Positions 53,264 through 61,858 of a DNA stretch of 64,000 nucleotides are shown here, piece by piece. The position numbers and the translations under genes are program-made. Each line of letters opens with the position of its first letter. Within the stretch, counting starts at the first letter, position 1. This stretch comes from Pseudoxanthomonas sp. Root630 (GTDB taxonomy: Bacteria > Pseudomonadota > Gammaproteobacteria > Xanthomonadales > Xanthomonadaceae): assembly GCF_001427585.1 (NCBI RefSeq), contig NZ_LMGY01000017.1:297863-361862 (forward strand). The letters run 5' to 3'. The notes below the pieces were generated by a model, which was not told where the DNA came from, ran no database searches, and saw only the letters and a list, made by a program, of their open reading frames with translations.

Positions 53264-55528
53264 ATGAGCCAAAACCACCACCCCCTTGCTCCTCATCCCC
53301 TGCGGGTAGGCCTGCTGGCTGCTCTATTGGCCGCTCCCGTCGCGGCCAAGCCGCCGGTCTATGCCACCCCCGCCGAAACCGCCTTCGTCGATGCCCTGCT
53401 GGCGAAGATGACGGTGGAGGAGAAGCTGGGCCAGCTGAACCAGCCGCCGGGCGTCGGCAACAACACCGGCCCGGCCGCGATGGCCGGCAACGAGGACCAG
53501 ATCCGCCGCGGTGAGATCGGTTCCTACCTCGGCACCCAGGGCGCTGCGCTGACCTGCCGCCTGCAGAAGATCGCCGTCGAAGAGTCGCGCCTGGGGATTC
53601 CCCTGCTGTTCGGCTATGACGTGATCCACGGCCATCGGACGGTGTTCCCGGTGCCGCTGGGCGAGTCGTCCAGCTTCGATCCGGACGAAGTCCAGCACGC
53701 TGCGCGCATCGCCGCGATCGAGGCCGCCGCCCACGGCATCCACTGGACCTACGCGCCGATGGTCGACATCGCACGCGACCCGCGTTGGGGCCGCATCGTG
53801 GAAGGCGCCGGCGAAGATCCCTACCTGGGCTCGGTGCTCGCCGCGGCCCGCGTGCGCGGTTTCCAGGGCGACGACCTGCGCAAGCCGGATGCGGTGCTGG
53901 CCACGGCCAAGCACTTCGTCGCCTATGGCGCCGCCGAAGCCGGGCGCGACTACAACGTGGCCGACATCTCCGAGCGCACATTGCACGAGGTCTACCTGCC
54001 GCCGTTCAAGGCGGCCGTCGATGCGGGCGCGCAGTCGATCATGGCCTCGTTCAACGAGATCGCCGGGGTTCCGATGCACGCGCACCGGCCGCTGATCCAG
54101 GACCTGCTGCGCAAGGAGTGGGGCTGGGACGGATTGCTCGTCAGCGACTACACCGGCGTGATGGAGCTGATGCCGCACGGCGTGGCTGCCAATCCGGAAC
54201 AAGCCGGCGTGCTCGGCCTGCGCGCCGGCGTCGATGTCGACATGGTCAGCCAGATCTACGTCAAGGACCTGCCCGCTGCCGTCAAGGCGGGTCGGGTGCC
54301 GATGGCGGAGGTGGATGCCTCGGTGCGTCGCGTGCTCAACGCGAAGTACCGGCTCGGCCTCTTCGACGACCCGTATCGCTCCTGTACTGCCGACGGCGCG
54401 CGCGAACGCGCGCTGACGCTGACGCCGGAGCACCGCGCCGCGGCGCGCCGCATGGCGCAGAAGTCGATGGTGCTGTTGGAGAACGAGGGCAACGTGTTGC
54501 CGCTGTCGAAGTCCGTGCGCACGCTGGCGGTGATCGGTCCGCTGGCCGATCATCGCCGCGCGATGCTCGGCAACTGGGCCGTCGCGGGGCGTGAGGAGGA
54601 CGCGATCACGCCGCTGGAAGGCCTGAAGGCCGCGCTCGGCGACAAGACGCGGATCGTCGTGGCGAAGGGCGCCGACATCGACAGCCAGGACACCCGCGGT
54701 TTTGCCGAAGCGGTCGCCGCGGCGAAGCAGGCCGACGCCGTGGTGATGTTCCTCGGCGAGCACCCGGACATGAGCGCGGAAGCCAACAACCGCACCACGC
54801 TCGATCTGCCCGGCGTGCAGGAGCAACTGGCGCTCGCCGTTGCGGCGACCGGCAAGCCGGTCGCCCTGGTGCTGCTCAATGGCCGGCCGCTGTCGATCGG
54901 CGGATTGAAGGGCAAGGTGCCCGCGATCCTCGAAGCCTGGTTCCCCGGCGTGGAGGGCGGTCCGGCCATCGCGGACGTGCTGTTCGGTGACGTGAACCCG
55001 TCCGCGAAGCTCCCCGTGACCTTCCCGCACAACGTCGGCCAGGTGCCGATCTATTACGCACACAAGAACACCGGACGCCCGCCGCGCGAGGAAGAGAAGT
55101 ACACCAGCAAGTACCTCGACGTGCCGTGGACGCCGCTGTACGCCTTCGGCCACGGCCTCAGCTATACGACGTTCCGCTACGACGCACCGGTCGTGTCGAA
55201 GAAGACGCTGGCACCCTCCGCGTTGCAGCAGCAGGTCAGCGTGCGGGTCACCAACACCGGCAAGCGGGCGGGCGAGGAAGTCGTGCAGCTGTACGTGCGC
55301 GATGACGTCGCCAGCATCACCCGGCCGGTCAGGCAGTTGCGTGGGTTCCAGCGTGTCGCGTTGAAGCCGGGCGAGTCGAAGGTCGTCACCTTCGCACTCG
55401 GATTCGACGACTTGTCGATGCTGGATGACCGCATGCAGCGCGTGGTCGAGCCTGGCACGTTCACGGTGTTCGTCGGCGGCAGCTCCGACCAGACACGCGA
55501 GGTCGCTTTCGAGGTCGCCGCCAAGTAG
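53264..55528 (+). CDS. bglX: GH3 beta-glucosidase (BglX type), periplasmic, 754 aa
   Basis: ATG 53264 with GGGAGG upstream opens a signal peptide (LRVGLLAALLAAPVAA). The (beta/alpha)8 domain carries KMTVEEKLGQLNQ, GYDVIHGHRTVFPV, ATAKHFVAYGAAEAGRDYN and the nucleophile Asp295 in LLVSDYTGVMEL. The second domain and a C-terminal fibronectin-III-like domain (VRVTNTGKRAGEEVVQLYV) complete the BglX plan. It releases glucose from beta-linked oligosaccharides. An operator lies directly upstream. Confidence 0.93.
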   Translation: MSQNHHPLAPHPLRVGLLAALLAAPVAAKPPVYATPAETAFVDALLAKMTVEEKLGQLNQPPGVGNNTGPAAMAGNEDQIRRGEIGSYLGTQGAALTCRLQKIAVEESRLGIPLLFGYDVIHGHRTVFPVPLGESSSFDPDEVQHAARIAAIEAAAHGIHWTYAPMVDIARDPRWGRIVEGAGEDPYLGSVLAAARVRGFQGDDLRKPDAVLATAKHFVAYGAAEAGRDYNVADISERTLHEVYLPPFKAAVDAGAQSIMASFNEIAGVPMHAHRPLIQDLLRKEWGWDGLLVSDYTGVMELMPHGVAANPEQAGVLGLRAGVDVDMVSQIYVKDLPAAVKAGRVPMAEVDASVRRVLNAKYRLGLFDDPYRSCTADGARERALTLTPEHRAAARRMAQKSMVLLENEGNVLPLSKSVRTLAVIGPLADHRRAMLGNWAVAGREEDAITPLEGLKAALGDKTRIVVAKGADIDSQDTRGFAEAVAAAKQADAVVMFLGEHPDMSAEANNRTTLDLPGVQEQLALAVAATGKPVALVLLNGRPLSIGGLKGKVPAILEAWFPGVEGGPAIADVLFGDVNPSAKLPVTFPHNVGQVPIYYAHKNTGRPPREEEKYTSKYLDVPWTPLYAFGHGLSYTTFRYDAPVVSKKTLAPSALQQQVSVRVTNTGKRAGEEVVQLYVRDDVASITRPVRQLRGFQRVALKPGESKVVTFALGFDDLSMLDDRMQRVVEPGTFTVFVGGSSDQTREVAFEVAAK

Positions 55529-55656
55529 AGGCGGGGTGTTGCGGTAGTCGTGAATATGCTGCAACGCAAAATACTTGCGGATACCTGCGGGTGCCCGCAA
55601 GTGCATGAATTCCAGGTGTTTTCGGCATCGAATAACGCGGGCTTTACACGTTTCCG
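55529..55656. other. Intergenic region between bglX and the lacI gene
   Basis: Contains one hairpin (CTTGCGG 55,574-55,580 with CCGCAAG 55,595-55,601), possibly the end of the bglX transcript. No other feature seen before the operator. Confidence 0.4.
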
Positions 55657-55670
55657 TGAAAACGGTTACA
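55657..55670. promoter_or_regulatory. LacI-type operator before the regulator gene
   Basis: TGAAAACGGTTACA, identical to the site at 61,594-61,607, 43 nt before the lacI-family start. It suggests autoregulation. Confidence 0.75.
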
Positions 55671-55713
55671 GTCCGCGCCACTTACAGCAGTCATCACCGC
55701 GGAGGGGCGGGGA

Positions 55714-56742
55714 ATGGCGCGAACCTCGGTCACCATCAAGGATGTCGCACGTGAGGCACGGGTATCCGTGGCTACCGTTTCGCGTGCCTTGAACGGTCAC
55801 GAGAACGTCGCCGAAGCCGTGCGCCAGCAAGTCCTGGCCACTGCGGACCGCCTGCGTTACCAGCCCCATGCCGCCGCCCGCAGCCTCAGCAGTCGTCGCA
55901 CCCAGACCATCGGCGTGGTGCTGCCCGATCTCTACGGCGAGTTCTTCTCGGAACTGATCCGCGGCATCGATCAGGTCGCACGCGCCCGCCGCCAGCATCT
56001 GCTGGTATCCAGCTATCACGGTCATCCGGAAGAGCAGGGCGAAGCCCTGCGTGCCATGCGTGGCCGCGTGGACGGCCTGCTCGTGCTCTCGCCTTACACC
56101 GATCAGCCTGGCTTCCTGGTGGACAACCTGCCGTCGGCGCTGCCGGTGGTGCTGATCAATACCGACGTGCAGGAAGCCGCCTATCCGGCGCTGACGATCG
56201 ACAACTACAGCGCAGCCGTGGCGATGGTCGAGCATCTGGCCCAGGCCGGTCACCGGCGCATCGCCTTCATTGGCGGCCCGGAAGGCAATTTCGACGCACG
56301 CGAACGCCTGCGCGGTTACCGCGACGCGCTTGCGCGCTTCGTTCCCGGCGCGGCGCCGCTGGAGTTCGCGGGCGATTTCAGCGAATCCGCCGGTTACGAA
56401 GCCGGCAAGCGCATCGCGCAGATGAAGGAGCGCCCGCAGGCGGTGTTCGCCGCCAACGACATGACGGCGCTGGGTTGCCTGTACGCCTTCAACGAAGCCG
56501 GCGTGCGCGTACCGCAGGACATCGCGCTCGCGGGCTTCGACGACATTCCGCTCGCACGCTTCGTTCACCCGACCTTGACCACGATGCGGGTCAGTATCGC
56601 GGAGTTGGGTGGACAGGCGATGAGCCGGTTGCTGGACACGATTGATTCCGATGGCGAGCGCGTGGCGCCCTCGGCGACGCTGGTCCCCGAATTGATCGTG
56701 CGGGAATCGAGCATCGGAGCGGTGCCCCAGGCGAAGAAGTAG
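55714..56742 (+). CDS. LacI-family transcriptional regulator, 342 aa
   Basis: The N-terminal HTH with hinge is textbook (VTIKDVAREARVSVATVSRA, LNGHENVAEAVRQQVLATAD, PHAAARSL). The periplasmic-binding-like effector domain follows (TIGVVLPDLYGEFFSELI; AVFAANDMTALGCL; IALAGFDDIPLARFVHP). It probably binds the five 14-bp palindromes in this locus and responds to a sugar. It sits between bglX and the receptor gene and has an operator of its own. Confidence 0.92.
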   Translation: MARTSVTIKDVAREARVSVATVSRALNGHENVAEAVRQQVLATADRLRYQPHAAARSLSSRRTQTIGVVLPDLYGEFFSELIRGIDQVARARRQHLLVSSYHGHPEEQGEALRAMRGRVDGLLVLSPYTDQPGFLVDNLPSALPVVLINTDVQEAAYPALTIDNYSAAVAMVEHLAQAGHRRIAFIGGPEGNFDARERLRGYRDALARFVPGAAPLEFAGDFSESAGYEAGKRIAQMKERPQAVFAANDMTALGCLYAFNEAGVRVPQDIALAGFDDIPLARFVHPTLTTMRVSIAELGGQAMSRLLDTIDSDGERVAPSATLVPELIVRESSIGAVPQAKK

Positions 56743-56777
56743 CGAGGGAGAGGCACCCGCTTTTTTTTGGGCGGGCT

Positions 56778-56791
56778 TGTAACCGATTACA
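56778..56791. promoter_or_regulatory. LacI-type operator before the TonB-dependent receptor
   Basis: TGTAACCGATTACA, a palindrome with the same half-sites and a CCGA instead of ACGT/ACGG centre, ends 53 nt before the receptor start. A T8 run at 56,761-56,768 just upstream may end the lacI transcript. Confidence 0.7.
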
Positions 56792-56844
56792 GGCGGCCAT
56801 CAAGCCGGCCAGCAATGAAACAACTTTTTGGAGGGAGAGAGCCA

Positions 56845-59800
56845 ATGAAGTATCGCAACCGTTCCACATTCCAACCCAAGCGCAAACTGCTGACCTGTGC
56901 CCTGGCCAGCGTGCTGGTCGTGGCCAGCGGCCACGCCATCGCGCAGTCCTCGAATGCCACGCTGCGCGGCAAGGCCGATGCCGGCGCGCAGGTCACCGCC
57001 GTCAACACCGCCACCGGCAGCAAGCGCCAGGTGACGGCAAATGCGGATGGCAGCTACTCGCTCGCCGGGTTGCCGCCGGGTACCTATACGGTGTCTTCAG
57101 GCGGTACCGAACGCACGGTGACGCTGCAGGTCGCTACGTCCGTCAGCCTGGATCTCGTCGGCGGTGCGCCAGCGGCGCCTGCGGGTGATACGACCACGCT
57201 GGACACCGTCCGTGTGTCCGCACCGCCGCTGCAGGAGGTCAAGACCTCCGAAGTCGGCACCAACGTATCGTTGAAGCAGATCAACACGGTCCCGCAGCTG
57301 ACGCGCAACTTCCTCGAGTTCGCCGACACCGTGCCGGGCATGCAGTTCGAGACCGACCAGAGCAGCGGCCAGTCCAAGCTGCGCGGCGGCGCCCAGAAGA
57401 GCAGCGCCATCAACGTGTACATCGATGGCGTCGGCCAGAAGAACTACGTGCTGACCGGTGGTGTGGCAGGCCAGGACCAGAGCGCAGGCAATCCGTTCCC
57501 GCAGCTGGCCATCGGCGAATACAAGGTCGTGACCTCGAACTACAAGGCCGAGTTCGACCAGGTGGGCTCGGCGGCGATCATCGCCCAGACCAAGTCGGGC
57601 ACCAACGAGTTCAAGGGTGAGCTCTTCACCCGTTACACCAATACCTCCATGCGTCAGCCGACGGTGGGTGAAGACGCTGCGGGTGTGGACAAGGCCCAGA
57701 CCAAGCAGAACGAGTACGGTTTCGCGCTGGGTGGTCCGATCATCCAGGACAAGATGCACTTCTTCTTCAGCTACGAAGCCAAGGATTTCGTGCTGAACGT
57801 CGATCCCGTCGCAACACCCCGTCAGTGGGAATCGTTCGAGGACTTCCTGCCTGCGGGTGTCCGCGCGCAGCTGGGCCCGACCACACAGCCGTTCAACGAA
57901 GACCTGTACTTTGGCAAGTTGAGCTGGGATGTGGGCGACAACGATCGTCTGGAGCTGTCGGCCAAATATCGCGACGAACAGGGTGTGAGCGGTGCAGGCG
58001 GTACGACCACGGACAGCGCCGCGAAGGTCAACTTCAATACCGACAAGCGCTATGACCTGCGCTGGATGCATTACGGCGAGACGTTCCTCAATGAAGCGCG
58101 CGTGACCTATGAGGACTCGCTGTTCAATCCGGCGGCGTTCACGATCGGCAACCAGTCGATCTACACCCGCGGGCCGAACCGCAATGATGTGCTGCTCACC
58201 GCCGACTCGACCAGCGCCCTGTCGATCCAGCGCAAGGGTCAAAAGGGACCGGCGTTCCAGAACGACCTGACCTTCAACTCGTTTGAGTGGATGGGCGACC
58301 ACGTAGTCAAGACCGGCATTAAGTTCAAGTCGGTTGAACTGACGCAGAGTGAAAACTCGGCCATCAATCCGACCTTCCGTTATTCGGTCAACGACGGTTC
58401 GCTGCCGATCACCGCTTACTCCCCGGTGGGTACCAACGTCATTCCCTATATGGTGAGCTTCAACGCTCCCTACGAGGGCGCATCGCCTATCGTCACGACC
58501 AAGGCCAAACAGTACGGCATCTATATCCAGGACGACTGGGATGTCACTGATCGCCTGCAGTTGAACCTCGGTCTGCGTTGGGACTACGAGGATATCCCGT
58601 CCTACGTGGATTTCCGTACGCCGCAGGAAGTGGTGGACGCGCTGTATGGTCCGGGCACGGGTAGCAACTCGGGCGGCATCTACGCTGACCAGCTGCGCGC
58701 CGGTGGCGTCAACATCGAGGACTACATCAGCACCGGCAACAACCGCAAGGCCGACAAGAACAACTGGGCGCCACGCCTTGGTTTCTCGTACGACCTGACC
58801 GGCGACGAGCGTTGGGTGCTGTTCGGCGGTGCGGGCCGCAGCTACGACCGCAACCTGTATGACTACCTGGGTCTGGAGCAGGTCAAGGCCGCGCTGGCGA
58901 CCTACGACATCAACTTCGTCGAGAGTTCGGGTTGCACGCCTGCGCCTGGCACCTGCGTGAACTGGGATCCGCGTTTCCTGAACGGGATCGACGAGCTGTA
59001 CTCGCTGATCGACACGCGTCGTCGCAACGGCGAAATCGACCTGATGAACAACGATCTGGTCACGCCGTACTCCGACCAGTACTCGCTGGGCATCCGCGGC
59101 ACCATCGGCGAGTGGAACACGTCGGCGACGGTGGCCTACGTGCACAGCAAGGAAGGATTCGTCTTCACCCTGGGCAACCGCTATCCGAACGGTAACTTCT
59201 ACGACGCTCCGTCGTGGAATGCGAACGATATCGCTCAGCCCTGGGAGCACAACCCGCCGGGTTTCGGTGGGCTGATCCTGGGTGACAACGGTATCGAAAC
59301 CAAGACCACGCAGCTGCTGCTGTCGGCCGAGAAGCCGTACACCGAAGAGTCCGGTTGGGGCTTCACCGCGGGCTATACGTTCTCCCGCGCGAAGGGCAAT
59401 CGGGGTGGCGACGAGCACTACTCCTTCGACGGTCCGACGATCGACGCCTATCCCTTCATCGACCTGAAGGCGGTTCCGCGCCATCGTCTGGTGATGACCG
59501 GCATCTACGATCTGCCTTGGGGCGTTACCGCCTCGGCGAAGGTGACTCTGGCGACGCCGCCGCCGCTCAACTCCGTTGTCGGCTGGTGGGAGTACGGCTC
59601 TGCGACCGCCGTGCCGCCGCTGATCGTCTCGACCGACACGCCTGGCACGCTGGGTACGAAGCAATTGGACCTGTCGCTGTCCAAGCGTTTCGATATCGCC
59701 GAGGACATGGCGTTCGAAGTTCGCGCGGACATGATCAACGTCACCAACGCGAAGAACTACAGCTCGTACCGCACGGTCTGGGGTTCCGGTGGCGTATACG

Positions 59801-59892
59801 ATCCTGAGACCAGCGTCGTCAGCACGGGCAACGGCGTCACCAGCTACACGCCGCCGCGTACGCTGTTCGTCAGTGCGCGTCTGACCTGGTAA
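56845..59892 (+). CDS. Oar-like TonB-dependent receptor, 1015 aa
   Basis: ATG 56845 is favoured by GGAGGGAGAGAG upstream (ATG 56815 also in frame). After a signal peptide (LTCALASVLVVASGHAIA) comes a carboxypeptidase-regulatory-like domain (ATLRGKADAGAQVTAVN ... ADGSYSLAGLPPGTYTV), a plug (VPQLTRNFLEFADTVPGMQF) and a long beta-barrel that ends in the aromatic ARLTW. These receptors take large substrates across the outer membrane with TonB energy. Context points to a glucan or its oligomers. The operator sits just upstream. Confidence 0.92.
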   Translation: MKYRNRSTFQPKRKLLTCALASVLVVASGHAIAQSSNATLRGKADAGAQVTAVNTATGSKRQVTANADGSYSLAGLPPGTYTVSSGGTERTVTLQVATSVSLDLVGGAPAAPAGDTTTLDTVRVSAPPLQEVKTSEVGTNVSLKQINTVPQLTRNFLEFADTVPGMQFETDQSSGQSKLRGGAQKSSAINVYIDGVGQKNYVLTGGVAGQDQSAGNPFPQLAIGEYKVVTSNYKAEFDQVGSAAIIAQTKSGTNEFKGELFTRYTNTSMRQPTVGEDAAGVDKAQTKQNEYGFALGGPIIQDKMHFFFSYEAKDFVLNVDPVATPRQWESFEDFLPAGVRAQLGPTTQPFNEDLYFGKLSWDVGDNDRLELSAKYRDEQGVSGAGGTTTDSAAKVNFNTDKRYDLRWMHYGETFLNEARVTYEDSLFNPAAFTIGNQSIYTRGPNRNDVLLTADSTSALSIQRKGQKGPAFQNDLTFNSFEWMGDHVVKTGIKFKSVELTQSENSAINPTFRYSVNDGSLPITAYSPVGTNVIPYMVSFNAPYEGASPIVTTKAKQYGIYIQDDWDVTDRLQLNLGLRWDYEDIPSYVDFRTPQEVVDALYGPGTGSNSGGIYADQLRAGGVNIEDYISTGNNRKADKNNWAPRLGFSYDLTGDERWVLFGGAGRSYDRNLYDYLGLEQVKAALATYDINFVESSGCTPAPGTCVNWDPRFLNGIDELYSLIDTRRRNGEIDLMNNDLVTPYSDQYSLGIRGTIGEWNTSATVAYVHSKEGFVFTLGNRYPNGNFYDAPSWNANDIAQPWEHNPPGFGGLILGDNGIETKTTQLLLSAEKPYTEESGWGFTAGYTFSRAKGNRGGDEHYSFDGPTIDAYPFIDLKAVPRHRLVMTGIYDLPWGVTASAKVTLATPPPLNSVVGWWEYGSATAVPPLIVSTDTPGTLGTKQLDLSLSKRFDIAEDMAFEVRADMINVTNAKNYSSYRTVWGSGGVYDPETSVVSTGNGVTSYTPPRTLFVSARLTW

Positions 59893-59918
59893 CGGGTACG
59901 ACGTCATCGGCCATGTTC

Positions 59919-59940
59919 GGGACCCGCGCAAGCGGGTCCC
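59919..59940 (+). terminator. Hairpin between receptor and halogenase-like gene
   Basis: GGGACCCGC and GCGGGTCCC form a 9-bp stem with a GCAA tetraloop, 27 nt after the receptor stop. The T-tract is poor, so it may attenuate or stabilise rather than fully end the message. Confidence 0.55.
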
Positions 59941-59959
59941 GTCATTTGGGGGAGGGGAG

Positions 59960-61480
59960 ATGGACGGGAACTCGATTCGCGAAGTCGTGGTGGTGGGCGG
60001 TGGTTCGGCCGGCTGGATGGCGGCTTCGGCACTGGTCAGGCATCTGGACCGGAACTGCAAGGTCCGGCTGGTGGAGTCCGACGAGATCGGCATCATCGGT
60101 GTCGGTGAGGCGACGGTGCCGCACATCCGCACCTTCAATGCACAGGCGTTGGGGCTGGACGAGGCGGAATTCGTCCGTGCCACGCAGGGCACCTTCAAGC
60201 TCGGCATCGAGTTCCGCGACTGGGCGCGCATCGGCGACCGCTACATGCATGGGTTCGGTACGGTGGGACATGACCCCGGGCCGGCCGCCTTCCATCATTA
60301 TTGGTTGCGTTTGCTGCTCGCCGGCAAGAACGTTGGCGACATCGGTTCCTATCAGTTGCAGACGGCGGCCTCGCGCGAAGACCGGTTCCTCCCGGGCGCG
60401 AACGACGTGCCGCCGACATCGCCGCTGGCATCGGTGGCGTACGCCTACCATTTCGACGCGACGCTCTATGCACGCTACCTGCGCGGGTTCGCAGAGGGGC
60501 AGGGCGTGGAGCGGATCGAAGGCAAGGTCGTCGATGTGGAACTTCGCCCGGAGGACGGCTTCGTCTCGGCCGTTGTCATGGCCGATGGCCGCAGGGTCGA
60601 AGGCGACCTGTTCATCGATTGCTCCGGCTTCCGTGGCCTGCTGATCGAACAGGCGCTCAAGACGGGTTACGAGGATTGGAGTCATTGGCTACCGTGCGAT
60701 CGCGCGGTGGCCGTGCCATGCGCACGCGTGGGCGACCCGACGCCATATACACGTTCGACCGCGCGTACCGCGGGCTGGCAATGGCGCATTCCGCTGCAGC
60801 ACCGCACCGGCAACGGCCTGGTCTACTGCAGTCGCTTCCTCAGTGACGACGAAGCTGCGAACACGCTGCTCTCGAATCTGGATGGCGAAGCTCAGGCAGA
60901 GCCGCGGCCGTTGCGTTTCGTCACCGGCAAGCGCAAACAGTTCTGGAACCGCAACGTCGTGGCGGTCGGATTGGCCAGCGGGTTCATGGAGCCGCTGGAA
61001 TCGACCAGTCTGTTGCTGATCCAGACTGCGATCCTGCGGTTGCTGGACATGTTCCCGCGGCAGGGCATCGACCCGGGTCTGGTGGCGCGCTACAACGAAC
61101 GCACGCACTTCGAATACGACCACATCCGGGATTTCCTGATCCTGCACTACAAGGCGGTGGAGCGCGACGAGCCCTTCTGGCGCGAATGCCGGGAGATGCC
61201 GATCCCCGACACGCTGCAGGCCAACATCGACCTGTTCCGCAACAGCGGGCGCTTCTACCGGGACGGCGAGGAGTTCTTCGCGCTGCAGAGCTGGATCCAG
61301 GTAATGCTGGGCCAGCGCATCGTGCCGAGCGCGTACTCACCCCTGGTGGATCGGCTGTCGGAGGCGGAGGTCGAGGCCTTCGTGGCGAATGTCCGGCAGA
61401 CGATCGACCGCTGCGTGCAGGCGATGCCCAAGCACCAGGCCTTCATCGAGCGGCATTGCCGTGCGCCGGCGGTGGGCTGA
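59960..61480 (+). CDS. Flavin-dependent (tryptophan) halogenase-like protein, 506 aa
   Basis: The Rossmann motif GGGSAGWMAASAL, catalytic-type Lys80 (TQGTFKLGIEFRDW) and the halogenase-specific WxWxIP motif (WQWRIP at residues 273-278) are all present. Genes of this family are common next to TonB-dependent receptors in Xanthomonadales and Caulobacterales glycan loci, with no proven substrate. The protein has no signal peptide and would act in the cytosol. It has no operator of its own and lies 68 nt after the receptor gene, so it is probably co-transcribed. Confidence 0.88.
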   Translation: MDGNSIREVVVVGGGSAGWMAASALVRHLDRNCKVRLVESDEIGIIGVGEATVPHIRTFNAQALGLDEAEFVRATQGTFKLGIEFRDWARIGDRYMHGFGTVGHDPGPAAFHHYWLRLLLAGKNVGDIGSYQLQTAASREDRFLPGANDVPPTSPLASVAYAYHFDATLYARYLRGFAEGQGVERIEGKVVDVELRPEDGFVSAVVMADGRRVEGDLFIDCSGFRGLLIEQALKTGYEDWSHWLPCDRAVAVPCARVGDPTPYTRSTARTAGWQWRIPLQHRTGNGLVYCSRFLSDDEAANTLLSNLDGEAQAEPRPLRFVTGKRKQFWNRNVVAVGLASGFMEPLESTSLLLIQTAILRLLDMFPRQGIDPGLVARYNERTHFEYDHIRDFLILHYKAVERDEPFWRECREMPIPDTLQANIDLFRNSGRFYRDGEEFFALQSWIQVMLGQRIVPSAYSPLVDRLSEAEVEAFVANVRQTIDRCVQAMPKHQAFIERHCRAPAVG

Positions 61481-61593
61481 GTCCATCCGTCGCTTTGACG
61501 CTGCGGTGCAGCATTGAAGTGCTTTGTTTCCCTTGTTGAAACAAGTACTTGCAGGCTGCACCGGGTGGAGTTGGCCGTTTTTGCCATGGGTTC

Positions 61594-61607
61594 TGAAAAC
61601 GGTTACA
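61594..61607. promoter_or_regulatory. LacI-type operator, distal copy before the GH144 gene
   Basis: TGAAAACGGTTACA, identical to the site before the lacI gene, 252 nt upstream of the GH144-like start. Confidence 0.7.
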
Positions 61608-61837
61608 TTTCCGTGGTGAGATGTCATCCGTGGAGGGCGGACGTGACGCACGAGTGGCTTACCCGACGCGTGTCGCACGCAGGTGCGACGGCGCAGAGAC
61701 GAGGGTCGCCGGTGCATCCGGCGACGGTAGCCCGTGCCTTCTCCGCCCGCTGCCCGCCAGGCACCGGAATCCCCCTTTTTCTTTGAACCGCCGTCGGGTC
61801 CTGTCGCCAACGCGGCGTGCAGTATTCCGCTCTCGCA
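61608..61837. other. Region between two operators upstream of the GH144-like gene
   Basis: No convincing gene. GTCGCCGG/CCGGCGAC forms a hairpin at 61,705-61,725, and GTGCCT/AGGCAC closes a larger loop at 61,734-61,764 followed by CCCCCTTTTTCTTT, which resembles an attenuator or terminator for the short leader. Confidence 0.4.
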
Positions 61838-61851
61838 TGTAAACGTTTACA
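61838..61851. promoter_or_regulatory. Perfect LacI-type operator 7 nt before the GH144 start
   Basis: TGTAAACGTTTACA is a perfect 14-bp palindrome. Being right in front of the start codon it would work as a roadblock to transcription or sit over a leaderless start. Confidence 0.78.
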
Positions 61852-61858
61852 GCCCAGC

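Noticed and set aside
57097..60231. 1044-codon open frame antisense to the TonB-dependent receptor
   Set aside because: It spans the ends of two real genes and encodes an Arg/Val/His-rich product without motifs.
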